This document shows positions 7,398 through 13,321 of a DNA stretch of 13,540 nt, one piece after another; within the stretch, counting starts at the first letter, position 1; each line of letters opens with the position of its first letter. The translations under genes were made by a program, and so were the position numbers. Below the pieces are notes generated by a model. The model had not been told where the DNA came from and made no database searches. It saw only the letters and a program-made list of their open reading frames with translations. This DNA is from Candidatus Desantisiibacteriota bacterium (GTDB taxonomy: Bacteria > UBA9089 > CG2-30-40-21): the NCBI GenBank assembly GCA_016208205.1, contig JACQYP010000036.1, positions 1 through 13,540 of the forward strand. Reading direction: 5' to 3'.

Positions 7398-7688
7398 CTA
7401 TTCGACCTGTGCAGTAGCTTTTAGCCCCAGAGGGGCGATATATTTATAGTCAAGTAGTCATCACTTACAGCCAAGCCCCGTAGGGGCGGCCTGTGTGTTG
7501 TACGCAAACAGGTCGCCCCTATGGGGCTCTAACCTGGTTGTGTTTAGAGCTGCAAATATTCCGCGCCCCGCTGGGGGGCTATCTGACCCGCACAGAAAAA
7601 ACACAGGTTTACGGTTCACGGTTAAGAAAGCAAACCATCAACCTTGAACCTCTGAACCGTGAGCGGGTATGCAGGAGGCTATTAAATC
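7398..7688. repeat. Mosaic of GC-rich palindromic repeats between the two gspF genes
   Basis: This 291-base gap, within a run otherwise nearly without gaps, holds four GCCCC-N3-GGGGC hairpins: 7424-7436, 7475-7487, 7515-7527 and about 7565-7579. The second and third form one long imperfect palindrome (7474-7528) with flanking GGCCTGT/ACAGGTC arms. Further right, TCACGGTT (7616-7623) pairs with AACCGTGA (7655-7662). GC content is far above the neighbours. A 71-codon open frame over 7493-7708 is an accident of repeat sequence. The right end supplies the AGGAGG (7673-7678) of the next gene. None of the hairpins has a T-run, so I do not call a terminator. Confidence 0.75.
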
Positions 7689-8744
7689 ATGGAACTCAAA
7701 AAGAGTAAAATATCAGTGGAGGACTTTATCTTATTTAATCGGCAGTTAGCCTCAATGATAAAGGTTGACTTACCTATACCTGAAAGCTTAGAGAAAATAT
7801 CAGCTACGATGGGAAAGAGAAAAATTACAAAGATTTTAGAAGAGGTAACCAGAGACATAAGAGGTGGCTGGTCATTCTCAAAGGCAATTGCAAGACAATC
7901 AATGTATTTCCCTCCACTTTATTTAAGTATGATTAAGGCAGGTGAAGAAACAGGAAATCTATCTACAGTGCTTCATCAACTTATATCACATTTTCAGGAA
8001 ATAGCTAATTTGAGAAAGAAGGTAATAAATACCTTGATATATCCATCAATTATTGTTACTATTTCCTTCATGGTACTTATTTTCATCCTTACCTTTACCG
8101 TACCTTCCTTTGTTTCTATCTTTGAGTCTTTTGGAGCACGGTTACCGCTTGTTACAAGTGTAGTAATTCGTATAGCCTTGTTTACCCGTGATAATATCTT
8201 GTTCATTGCCGGTGCAGGAGCTTTTTCCATACTTATGCTCCTCATCTTTTCTAAAACTCAAGCAGGGAGATTTATTATTGATGCAATTAAGCTGAAAATT
8301 CCACTTGTAGGGAAATTATTGCGGAATTACTCTATCTTTTATTTTTGCAGGACATTAGGAGATTTACTTGCTGCCGGTGTCCCAATCATAGATGCTTTAG
8401 AATTAACCAAAGGGGTTTTAGAAAATAAGGTGGTAAAATCAGCGATAAGTAAAATACGAGAAGAGGTAGTTGAAGGCAGTACTGTATCTGGACCCTTAGA
8501 AAAGACAGGTGTTTTCCCTGCTACACTTATCTGGATGATGAAAATAGGCGAAAAAAGAGGGGATTTAGACGAGGTATTATTAGAGGTAGGTGAGTTTTAT
8601 CATCAGGAGGTCATATCAAGGACAGACTTGATGACTAAACTTGTTGAGCCTGTTTTAATTATGTTTTTGGGTATAACTATTGGGGCTATTGTTATAGCTA
8701 TGTACCTGCCGATATTTATGCTGAGTACTCTTATTGGAGGTTAA
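7689..8744 (+). CDS. gspF: GspF/PilC inner-membrane platform protein, copy 2
   Basis: 351-residue second T2SSF-family platform protein. The two bundle domains are at about 12-137 and 214-339, with the paired signatures SMIKAGEETGNLSTVL (80-95) and MMKIGEKRGDLDEVL (283-297). Membrane segments lie at about 118-139, 169-188 and 321-343, with C-terminal MYLPIFMLSTLIGG. A strong AGGAGG (7673-7678) lies 10 bases before the ATG. It follows the first gspF after a repeat-filled gap and ends where the prepilin genes begin. Two dissimilar GspF proteins beside one ATPase suggest either a heteromeric platform or two machines sharing an ATPase; this is inference. Confidence 0.92.
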   Translation: MELKKSKISVEDFILFNRQLASMIKVDLPIPESLEKISATMGKRKITKILEEVTRDIRGGWSFSKAIARQSMYFPPLYLSMIKAGEETGNLSTVLHQLISHFQEIANLRKKVINTLIYPSIIVTISFMVLIFILTFTVPSFVSIFESFGARLPLVTSVVIRIALFTRDNILFIAGAGAFSILMLLIFSKTQAGRFIIDAIKLKIPLVGKLLRNYSIFYFCRTLGDLLAAGVPIIDALELTKGVLENKVVKSAISKIREEVVEGSTVSGPLEKTGVFPATLIWMMKIGEKRGDLDEVLLEVGEFYHQEVISRTDLMTKLVEPVLIMFLGITIGAIVIAMYLPIFMLSTLIGG

Positions 8745-8745
8745 T

Positions 8746-9144
8746 TTGAAATCCAATCAAGCAGTTGATCCCTCACCCCGTCCCTCTCCCGTGAGGAGAG
8801 GGCGAGGGGTAACATTAATAGAGCTTATAATAAGTATTCTCCTTTTTACCATAGTCTTTACCTGTAGTATCGTTGTCCTCAACAAGGGATTAAGCATTAT
8901 TACCGATACCTCAAGCTTCTTAAAGGCTATTTGTCTCGCCAATCAACAGATGGAGATTGTTAAAAGCTTAAGGTTTGATGAATTAGGAAATAAATCATTT
9001 GTAATCAATAAATTTAAGGGAGAGGTAGCTATCAAAGATTACAGAGATGGGCTAAAAGAGGTTATGGTTACCACAAAGTGGGTAGGTGCAGTAGGTATTC
9101 CCAGGAAGATTAGTTTGGTTACTTTGATTTGTAAAAAGGAGTAA
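8746..9144 (+). CDS. PilV/GspI-like prepilin with a repeat-encoded leader
   Basis: 132-residue class III signal-peptide protein. A prepilin-peptidase site RRGRG|VTLIEL lies between Gly21 and Val22; mature Glu+5 is Glu26, followed by a hydrophobic helix (about 24-48). LANQQMEIVKSLRFDEL shortly after the helix resembles PilV/GspI-type minor pilins. The leader is unusual: DPSPRPSPVRRGRG (8-21) is encoded by a GC-rich palindrome (8775-8810). Mature residue 1 is Val where Phe or Met is common. I chose TTG 8746 because GGAGG (8736-8740) lies 5 bases upstream. An in-frame TTG at 8734 would overlap the gspF end and has no site of its own. The mature product probably sits in the pilus tip or pseudopilus. 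Confidence 0.82.
   Translation: MKSNQAVDPSPRPSPVRRGRGVTLIELIISILLFTIVFTCSIVVLNKGLSIITDTSSFLKAICLANQQMEIVKSLRFDELGNKSFVINKFKGEVAIKDYRDGLKEVMVTTKWVGAVGIPRKISLVTLICKKE
8775..8810. repeat. GC-rich palindrome inside the prepilin coding region
   Basis: ACCCC (8775-8779) pairs with GGGGT (8806-8810), and CCCTCTCC (8782-8789) pairs with GGAGAGGG (8795-8802). The loop is CGTGA and a small internal loop separates the two stems. The flanking CCCTC (8770-8774) belongs to the same repeat style. From memory, CCCTCACCC...GAGAGGG palindromes are common dispersed intergenic repeats. Here the element is in frame and encodes roughly PRPSPVRRGRG plus the first base of the mature Val codon. The mRNA stem starts about 30 bases after the start codon, so it might reduce translation. 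Confidence 0.8.
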
Positions 9145-9150
9145 TATCAA

Positions 9151-9660
9151 ATGAGAAAGGGTTTTACTTTAATAGAATTGATGATAGTAGTAGCTTTGGT
9201 AATGCTCATAATTCCTATCATTTACTCAGTATTCGCCTATGGTATGCTTACCTATAAAGCAGGTGCGGCTCAGATAGAGATTTTCAGGTCTGGACAATCG
9301 ACAATTTTACTACTACAAAATGATATAAGAGCTGCTATAAGGGTAGCAGATGAATTTAATGGTCTTAAAACATCTAACACCTGCATCATATTAGAGAAAA
9401 AAGATAATTATGTGTACTACTATAAGAATAAAAACATCCTTATACGCAAGGTTGTTACAAAGGAAGGAGAACAGAAAGAAATGCAAAGGTTAAGTCAATG
9501 CTTGAAAAATATTACCTTTGAGTATGACAAAAAACCACTTATTACCTTTAATCTCTACTTCTTACAAAAGATAAGAGGTAAAAAAGCAAAACTTAGCTTA
9601 ACCTCTGCAGTGAAGATGAGGAATTGGATTATTGGAGGAAAAGATGCGATTGAAGGGTGA
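9151..9660 (+). CDS. PilW/GspJ-like prepilin
   Basis: 169-residue prepilin with a short classical leader: MRKG|FTLIELMIVV, cleavage after Gly4, methylatable Phe5 and Glu9 at mature +5. The hydrophobic helix runs to about residue 30, followed by a mixed soluble domain. The helix-following region AAQIEIFRSGQSTILLLQNDIRAAIR resembles the PilW/GspJ pattern of a long helix with a dimension-setting LLQNDIR motif. AAGGAG (9136-9141) precedes the ATG by 9 bases. It lies 6 bases after the previous prepilin and overlaps the next by 17 bases, so the three are co-translated. Subtype is a best guess from order and the motif; prepilin status is firm. Confidence 0.85.
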   Translation: MRKGFTLIELMIVVALVMLIIPIIYSVFAYGMLTYKAGAAQIEIFRSGQSTILLLQNDIRAAIRVADEFNGLKTSNTCIILEKKDNYVYYYKNKNILIRKVVTKEGEQKEMQRLSQCLKNITFEYDKKPLITFNLYFLQKIRGKKAKLSLTSAVKMRNWIIGGKDAIEG

Positions 9661-10018
9661 AAAAGGAAATTTTTATATTCTTGTGGTGATGATTTGTACT
9701 ATACTAACGATTCTTTCCCACATGTTAATTTCGACTGTTTCGTCAGAATACCTGAAGTGTAGGCAAATGGAGGAGAAATCAGTTGCCTTTAACTTAGCAG
9801 AGGCAGGAATAGAAAAGGCTATCTGGCATCTAAAGAAGGGGAACATTGATTATAAGGGTGAAGATAGCCTTTTGGGAAATGGAAGATTCAGGGTAAAGGT
9901 TGATGAAAAAGACGATAGAATATTCATTACCTCTACAGGGTATATACCTAATCAAAAAGAGATAAGGGTTAAAGTAATAATTAGAAAGGAAGATTTGAAG
10001 GTAGTCTTGTGGGAATAA
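9644..10018 (+). CDS. PilX/GspK-like pilus assembly protein
   Basis: 124-residue protein with an N-terminal membrane helix (about 11-33) and the motif AFNLAEAGIEKAIWHL, typical of PilX-N/GspK-like pilus proteins. The leader KGEKG|NFYILVV could be cut after Gly9. Mature position +5 is then Leu rather than Glu, as in tip-located GspK pseudopilins, which lack Glu5. I chose ATG 9644 over the in-frame TTG at 9632 because GGAGG (9634-9638) is 5 bases before it. It overlaps the preceding gene by 17 bases. The soluble domain is short; GspK proteins are about 300 residues, so it is a reduced PilX-like form. Confidence 0.78.
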   Translation: MRLKGEKGNFYILVVMICTILTILSHMLISTVSSEYLKCRQMEEKSVAFNLAEAGIEKAIWHLKKGNIDYKGEDSLLGNGRFRVKVDEKDDRIFITSTGYIPNQKEIRVKVIIRKEDLKVVLWE

Positions 10019-10177
10019 TAGCAGGAATGGATTTCATCCTGTGAATCTTTCTGAAATCGTAACCGTTCACAGTGGATAGATACAAAAGAACAGAAGACAT
10101 TGTTATCCCTGCGTATGCAGAAATCTCTCTTATGCAGCATTATGCATTAGATACGGATGTGGTCCAACCACAGAGGC

Positions 10178-10278
10178 TGTCATTCCTGCGTATGCAGGAA
10201 TCTCTCTTATGCCCGTGGAGACCAAAAGGAAGGGTTAGGACACCTGAGGGGGAGATTCCTGCATACGCAGGAATGACA
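10178..10278. repeat. 27-bp perfect inverted pair of ATTCCTGC repeats
   Basis: The 27 bases at 10178-10204 (core ATTCCTGCGTATGCAGGAAT) recur as an exact reverse complement at 10252-10278. The core is itself nearly palindromic. About 47 bases of unrelated sequence separate the copies. The shape recalls the neisserial dRS3 repeats (ATTCCC...GGGAAT), although the sequence differs. The perfect identity of the two arms suggests recent duplication, conversion, or constraint on RNA pairing. Confidence 0.8.
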
Positions 10279-10284
10279 GGGTAG

Positions 10285-10304
10285 CACAGACATTCCTGTC
10301 TGTG
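10285..10304. repeat. Perfect 8-bp hairpin
   Basis: CACAGACA, loop TTCC, TGTCTGTG. It lies between two ATTCCTGC repeat units and the loop shares the TTCC core. No U-tract follows. Confidence 0.7.
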
Positions 10305-10312
10305 ATTCAAAA

Positions 10313-10362
10313 GAGATTCCTGCAGGAGTTTACCCCGTACTTGATACGGGGCAGGAATGACA
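10313..10362. repeat. Variant ATTCCTGC repeat with CCCCGTA stem
   Basis: GAGATTCCTGC at the left and GCAGGAATGACA at the right bracket an inner hairpin: CCCCGTA (10333-10339), loop CTTGA, TACGGGG (10345-10351). The outer halves match the flanks of the 27-base unit at 10252-10278, so this is the same repeat family with a different core. Confidence 0.7.
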
Positions 10363-10458
10363 GTGATGCACAGGAATGATAGCAATATACGGTGTCAGTT
10401 CAGAACCGACAACCGTGAACGGTTACCGGAAATCTGCGTCACATAAAAGGAGTCCATA

Positions 10459-11004
10459 ATGGAATTAGAATTAAAGAATTGGTATAAAATACTCTGTCCA
10501 AGACCGGTAGTTTTAGTGTCAACCATAGACACTCAGGGTATCTCAAACGCTGCCCCATATTCTTTTGTCATGCCCATATCATGTCAGCCGGCTATGGTCT
10601 GCTTTGCCTCAAGCATAAAACACCATACCTTGATAAATATAAGAGAGACAAAGGAGTTTATCTTAAATATCCCCTCTGAAGAAATAATTGATCAGATGTG
10701 GCAGTGTGCCAAGCCGTATCCTCAAGGGGTGTCAGAGATTAGAGAGACAGGATTAACCGAGAAAAAAGCGAAAATGGTTTCTGTCCCAAGGATTGGTGAA
10801 TGTATCGGCTGGATTGAATGCAGCCTTGAGTTTGAGGAAGAGATAGGTGATCATGTCCTGATAGTTGGACAGGTCTTGTGTTCGCAGGTAAAGGATGAGT
10901 GGTGGAAGGACGATAAGTATCAAGCCATTCAGGCAAAACCCTTGCTTCATGTTGGCGGGTCTGAATTTAGTATCCCTGGCTGGGCAACAGAACCTGTGGA
11001 ATAG
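10459..11004 (+). CDS. Flavin reductase family (flavoredoxin-like) FMN-binding protein
   Basis: 181-residue member of the flavin-reductase-like FMN-binding split-barrel family. PRPVVLVSTID (14-24) followed by GISNAAPYSFVMPISCQPAMVCFA (27-50) is the typical FMN-binding start. HHTLINIRETKEFILNIP (55-72) and the later EFEEEIGDHVLIVGQVL (124-140) complete the domain. Relatives include flavoredoxins of anaerobes and NAD(P)H:flavin oxidoreductase components; the electron partner cannot be told here. AAGGAG (10447-10452) is 6 bases before the ATG. It is separated from the pilus genes by the repeat island and ends just before the terminator at 11022. No functional link to pili or Fe-S assembly is shown. 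Confidence 0.88.
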   Translation: MELELKNWYKILCPRPVVLVSTIDTQGISNAAPYSFVMPISCQPAMVCFASSIKHHTLINIRETKEFILNIPSEEIIDQMWQCAKPYPQGVSEIRETGLTEKKAKMVSVPRIGECIGWIECSLEFEEEIGDHVLIVGQVLCSQVKDEWWKDDKYQAIQAKPLLHVGGSEFSIPGWATEPVE

Positions 11005-11021
11005 TAAGCAGGAAGGTAACC

Positions 11022-11054
11022 CCCCCGCCAGCATCCTTGCTGGCGGGGGTTTTT
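11022..11054 (+). terminator. Rho-independent terminator
   Basis: CCCCCGCCAGCA (11022-11033), loop TCCT, and the exact complement TGCTGGCGGGGG (11038-11049) are followed by TTTTT (11050-11054). It lies 17 bases past the flavin-reductase stop. On the minus strand the same stem follows sufB, but only a weak T-tract (GTT) comes after it, so bidirectional use is possible but weaker. Confidence 0.92.
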
Positions 11055-11082
11055 CCCGTCAACAGGGACGCTGACGATACCC

Positions 11083-12315
11083 CTACATCACCTTTTCCGA
11101 GGTCTTCTCTATGATGCGTTTTATCTCATATTTCAGGTGTTCAGGCAGCCCTGGTATTTCAGGGTCAAGGAATCCGCGGACAATCAATGCTGTTGCCTCA
11201 TCCTCATTCAATCCACGACTCATCAGGTAACACAATTGTGCTTGTTGTATTTTCCCTACTGCAGCCTCATGCGAGAGGTCGCACCCCACTGCTTTGCCCT
11301 CAATCTCTGGTACGGCGTAAATACTTGCCTTATCATTCAAAAGTAAGCCACGACACTCAAGATGCCCTTTGGTTTCAGCTACCTCACCAATCAGATGTCC
11401 ACGGCTGATTATCCTGGAGGAATCAGTGGCAATAGCCCTGGCTGTCATCTCTGCCCGACTGCCTTCAGCTTGAAGAAATACCCTTGAGCCGACATCAAAC
11501 AAGGAATTTTTTGAGCCATAGATCAGGGTATGAAACCTTACCCTGGCATCCTTGCCGACACAAGATGCGGTTGGATACATCTGAATACTTCGAACAGGTT
11601 TGAAACAGATATAATTACTGATAAATGTCCCACCCTCTTCAATAATTGCCCCTGTCCTTGGCCGGACATCCACATCCTCTGCCCAGCCGTGAATCATGGT
11701 AAAAGTGACGGTTGCTCCTTTTTTAACATAAAACTCTGAGACCCCAATATGCATACCAGAGGAGACGCTTGGATGAGTAGTGCATCCGGCAATAACATGA
11801 AGTTCGGAACCCTCTTCTGCAATAATAATATTATGAACAGATTGAACCAACCCTTGGGTACCGATAAACAGACAGGCTTGAATGGGCATGGTAAGTCGTG
11901 CCCCTGATTTGGCACGGATAAAATAGCCGGCATTCTGGTGAAGTTCTGCCATGGATGTATATTTATCTGCATCTACAGCCGCAGCCTTCCAATAATAGTC
12001 TTTCAGCCAATCGTATTGATTAATTGCCTGTGTAGTGCTTAATACCTCTACACCTTCCATCTCTTTCTTCTGACAGGCCAAGACAACTGAGTGATCAAGC
12101 TGAAAGAATGTGCCGGAGCGATCATCCTCATCAGGATTTATTCCCACACTCTTAGCATTTTCGGCAATATTATCCGGAAGTCTATCTATAGAGGCTACTT
12201 GAGAAACATCTGATGCCTCTTTCCTGAATCGCAAAATGTCTATATCTTCACCAAATTTAGCCGGCTTATTTTGAGCATCTGCTGCTTTTTTTGTTAATTC
12301 TTCCTTCCAGCTCAT
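11083..12315 (-). CDS. sufB: SufB/SufD-family Fe-S cluster scaffold (archaeal/SMS-like type)
   Basis: 410-residue SufB/SufD-family protein, the beta-helix scaffold partner of SufC in Fe-S cluster assembly. The C-terminal block VGCDLSHEAAVGKIQQAQ (343-360) then YLMSRGLNEDEATALIVRGF (363-382) is the family signature, with Cys345, His349 and Glu350 as candidate cluster-chemistry residues. The parallel-helix core is about 130-330. The LSHEAAVGKI form and ~410-residue length fit the compact SufB-like proteins of archaea and deep-branching anaerobes (the SUF-like minimal system) better than E. coli SufB (about 495) or SufD. The start ATG overlaps the sufC stop as ATGA, and GGGGGA lies just upstream (about 12324-12329). 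No sufS, sufU, sufE or second SufB/D gene is in the window. Confidence 0.9.
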   Translation of the reverse strand: MSWKEELTKKAADAQNKPAKFGEDIDILRFRKEASDVSQVASIDRLPDNIAENAKSVGINPDEDDRSGTFFQLDHSVVLACQKKEMEGVEVLSTTQAINQYDWLKDYYWKAAAVDADKYTSMAELHQNAGYFIRAKSGARLTMPIQACLFIGTQGLVQSVHNIIIAEEGSELHVIAGCTTHPSVSSGMHIGVSEFYVKKGATVTFTMIHGWAEDVDVRPRTGAIIEEGGTFISNYICFKPVRSIQMYPTASCVGKDARVRFHTLIYGSKNSLFDVGSRVFLQAEGSRAEMTARAIATDSSRIISRGHLIGEVAETKGHLECRGLLLNDKASIYAVPEIEGKAVGCDLSHEAAVGKIQQAQLCYLMSRGLNEDEATALIVRGFLDPEIPGLPEHLKYEIKRIIEKTSEKVM

Positions 12316-13100
12316 ATTTTCATCCCCCTTTCTACTTCATCCTTTATCCCTGGCGGACACAACCCGAGATATTCACAGTATCCCTTTTCCTCAATTTTGG
12401 TAAATATCTCAAATGGGTTTCCACTTTTCAAAATCTTTCCACCACACATAACATGGGCGATATCAGGCTTAAGATATGGTAAGATATGACGATAATGGGT
12501 AATAATCAGACAGGCACAGCCATGCTCCTTGATGTATTCACCAAGATCAACAGCAATGGTTTTTAGAGAATCAATATCAACCCCTGAATCAGGCTCATCT
12601 AATATCATCAGCTTTGGCATTGCTGCAAAAATCTGAGCAATCTCTGCCCGCTTTCGTTCTCCGCCGGAAAACCCTACACCAATATCCCTGTCTCTGAACT
12701 GTTCCGGGTTTAGCCCTACCTTTTTTAATAATGGTGTTGCAATGTTTTCTTCTGGTTCATCTTGTGGATTCCAGAGCGGATGGCTTCCGGCAATGCGGAT
12801 AATATCCCTGAGTTTTACACCCCGTATCTCTGGCGGTGTTTGATAGGCAATGGATATACCAAGCCGTGCCCTTTCATAAATAGGCATAGGGTTTAATTCT
12901 GTCCCTGAAAAGGTTATTGTTCCAGCAGTAATATTATAGCCCGGATACCCAAGAATAGACATGGTCAATGTACTTTTACCTGAACCGTTTGGACCCATAA
13001 TCACATGAACCTCACCCTGTTCCATCGTAAGATTAAGCCCATTTAAGACCTTTTTCCCTTCAATTTCAACATGCAAATCCTTTATCTCTAACAGACTCAT
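12312..13100 (-). CDS. sufC: SufC ATPase of the Fe-S assembly complex
   Basis: 262-residue ABC-type ATPase that binds the SufB/D scaffold and powers cluster assembly in the cytoplasm. Walker A GPNGSGKST is at 36-44, the Q-loop Gln87 is in AYQTPPEIRGV, and the ABC signature FSGGERKR is at 144-151. Walker B LMILDEPDSGVD covers 164-175 with Glu169, and the H-loop is His202 in ITHYRHIL. The PPEIRGV stretch and LDEPDSGVDID are hallmarks of SufC as opposed to transporter ATPases. There is no membrane partner. GGAGG (13111-13115 on the complement) is 10 bases before the ATG. It overlaps sufB by 4 bases, so the two are translationally coupled. No consensus promoter is visible upstream. Confidence 0.95.
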   Translation of the reverse strand: MSLLEIKDLHVEIEGKKVLNGLNLTMEQGEVHVIMGPNGSGKSTLTMSILGYPGYNITAGTITFSGTELNPMPIYERARLGISIAYQTPPEIRGVKLRDIIRIAGSHPLWNPQDEPEENIATPLLKKVGLNPEQFRDRDIGVGFSGGERKRAEIAQIFAAMPKLMILDEPDSGVDIDSLKTIAVDLGEYIKEHGCACLIITHYRHILPYLKPDIAHVMCGGKILKSGNPFEIFTKIEEKGYCEYLGLCPPGIKDEVERGMKI

Positions 13101-13125
13101 TCTTTCACATCCTCCAATAATAATA

Positions 13126-13260
13126 TTTTAACACAGAGTTCACGGAGACGACAGAGTTACACAGAGTTTAAACTTCCATACAACAAGCATATCTTACCTG
13201 AAAGCCGATTGTAATCTTTCTCTGTGTAACTCAGAATACTCTGTGTCCTCTGTGTTAAAA
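13126..13260. repeat. Terminal-inverted-repeat element upstream of sufC
   Basis: TTTTAACACAGAG (13126-13138) and its exact complement CTCTGTGTTAAAA (13248-13260) bound a 135-base element. Aligned without gaps, the arms also share a second perfect 12-base block: AGTTACACAGAG at 13155-13166 and its inverse at 13220-13231. ACACAGAG-type units recur within each arm. The centre (about 13170-13216) is unrelated sequence with no open frame of note. It occupies the place where a sufC promoter would be expected. No convincing target-site duplication was found. Confidence 0.75.
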
Positions 13261-13321
13261 AAAACATTTTACTTTTATCCCTATTTCCCTCTTTTTACAG
13301 ACTGGAAGCCCACGATACTCT

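Larger units (their letters stand above)
10019..10458. repeat. Nested palindromic-repeat island
   Basis: This 440-base non-coding stretch is a mosaic of dispersed repeats. GTAACCGTTCAC (10059-10070) has its exact inverted copy at 10415-10426; near the latter, AACCGT-GA-ACGGTT (10411-10424) is itself a hairpin. Inside are ATTCCTGCGTATGCAGGAAT-type units at 10101-10135 and 10178-10212 (same orientation, 3 differences in 35), an inverted copy at 10252-10278, a hairpin at 10285-10304 and a variant unit at 10313-10362. Open frames here translate to IPAYAGMT-like strings typical of repeat DNA and are not genes. No T-run follows any stem, so the prepilin operon may read through to the next gene. Confidence 0.8.

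Noticed and set aside
7424..7579. Terminators after the first gspF
   Set aside because: The GC hairpins have no following T-run, and the next gene continues the same pathway.
7391..7682. Target-site duplication around the 7.4-kb repeat gap
   Set aside because: Only CTATT is shared at both ends, which is not above chance.
7493..7708. 71-codon open frame between the two gspF genes
   Set aside because: It lies over palindromic repeats, has no homology I recognise, and overlaps the well-supported gspF start at 7689.
10101..10362. CRISPR array
   Set aside because: Repeat units are few, in mixed orientation, unevenly spaced and internally palindromic, with no cas genes.
10072..10385. Open frames on both strands in the repeat island
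   Set aside because: Translations such as IPAYAGMT come from the ATTCCTGC repeat itself; no ribosome-binding site or domain.
11083..12315. Many plus-strand open frames opposite sufB
   Set aside because: They are antisense shadows of a strongly conserved gene and lack start signals.
13125..13271. ATTTTA direct repeats as a target-site duplication of the element upstream of sufC
   Set aside because: Six AT-only bases in AT-rich DNA are not convincing, and one copy overlaps the inverted-repeat end.
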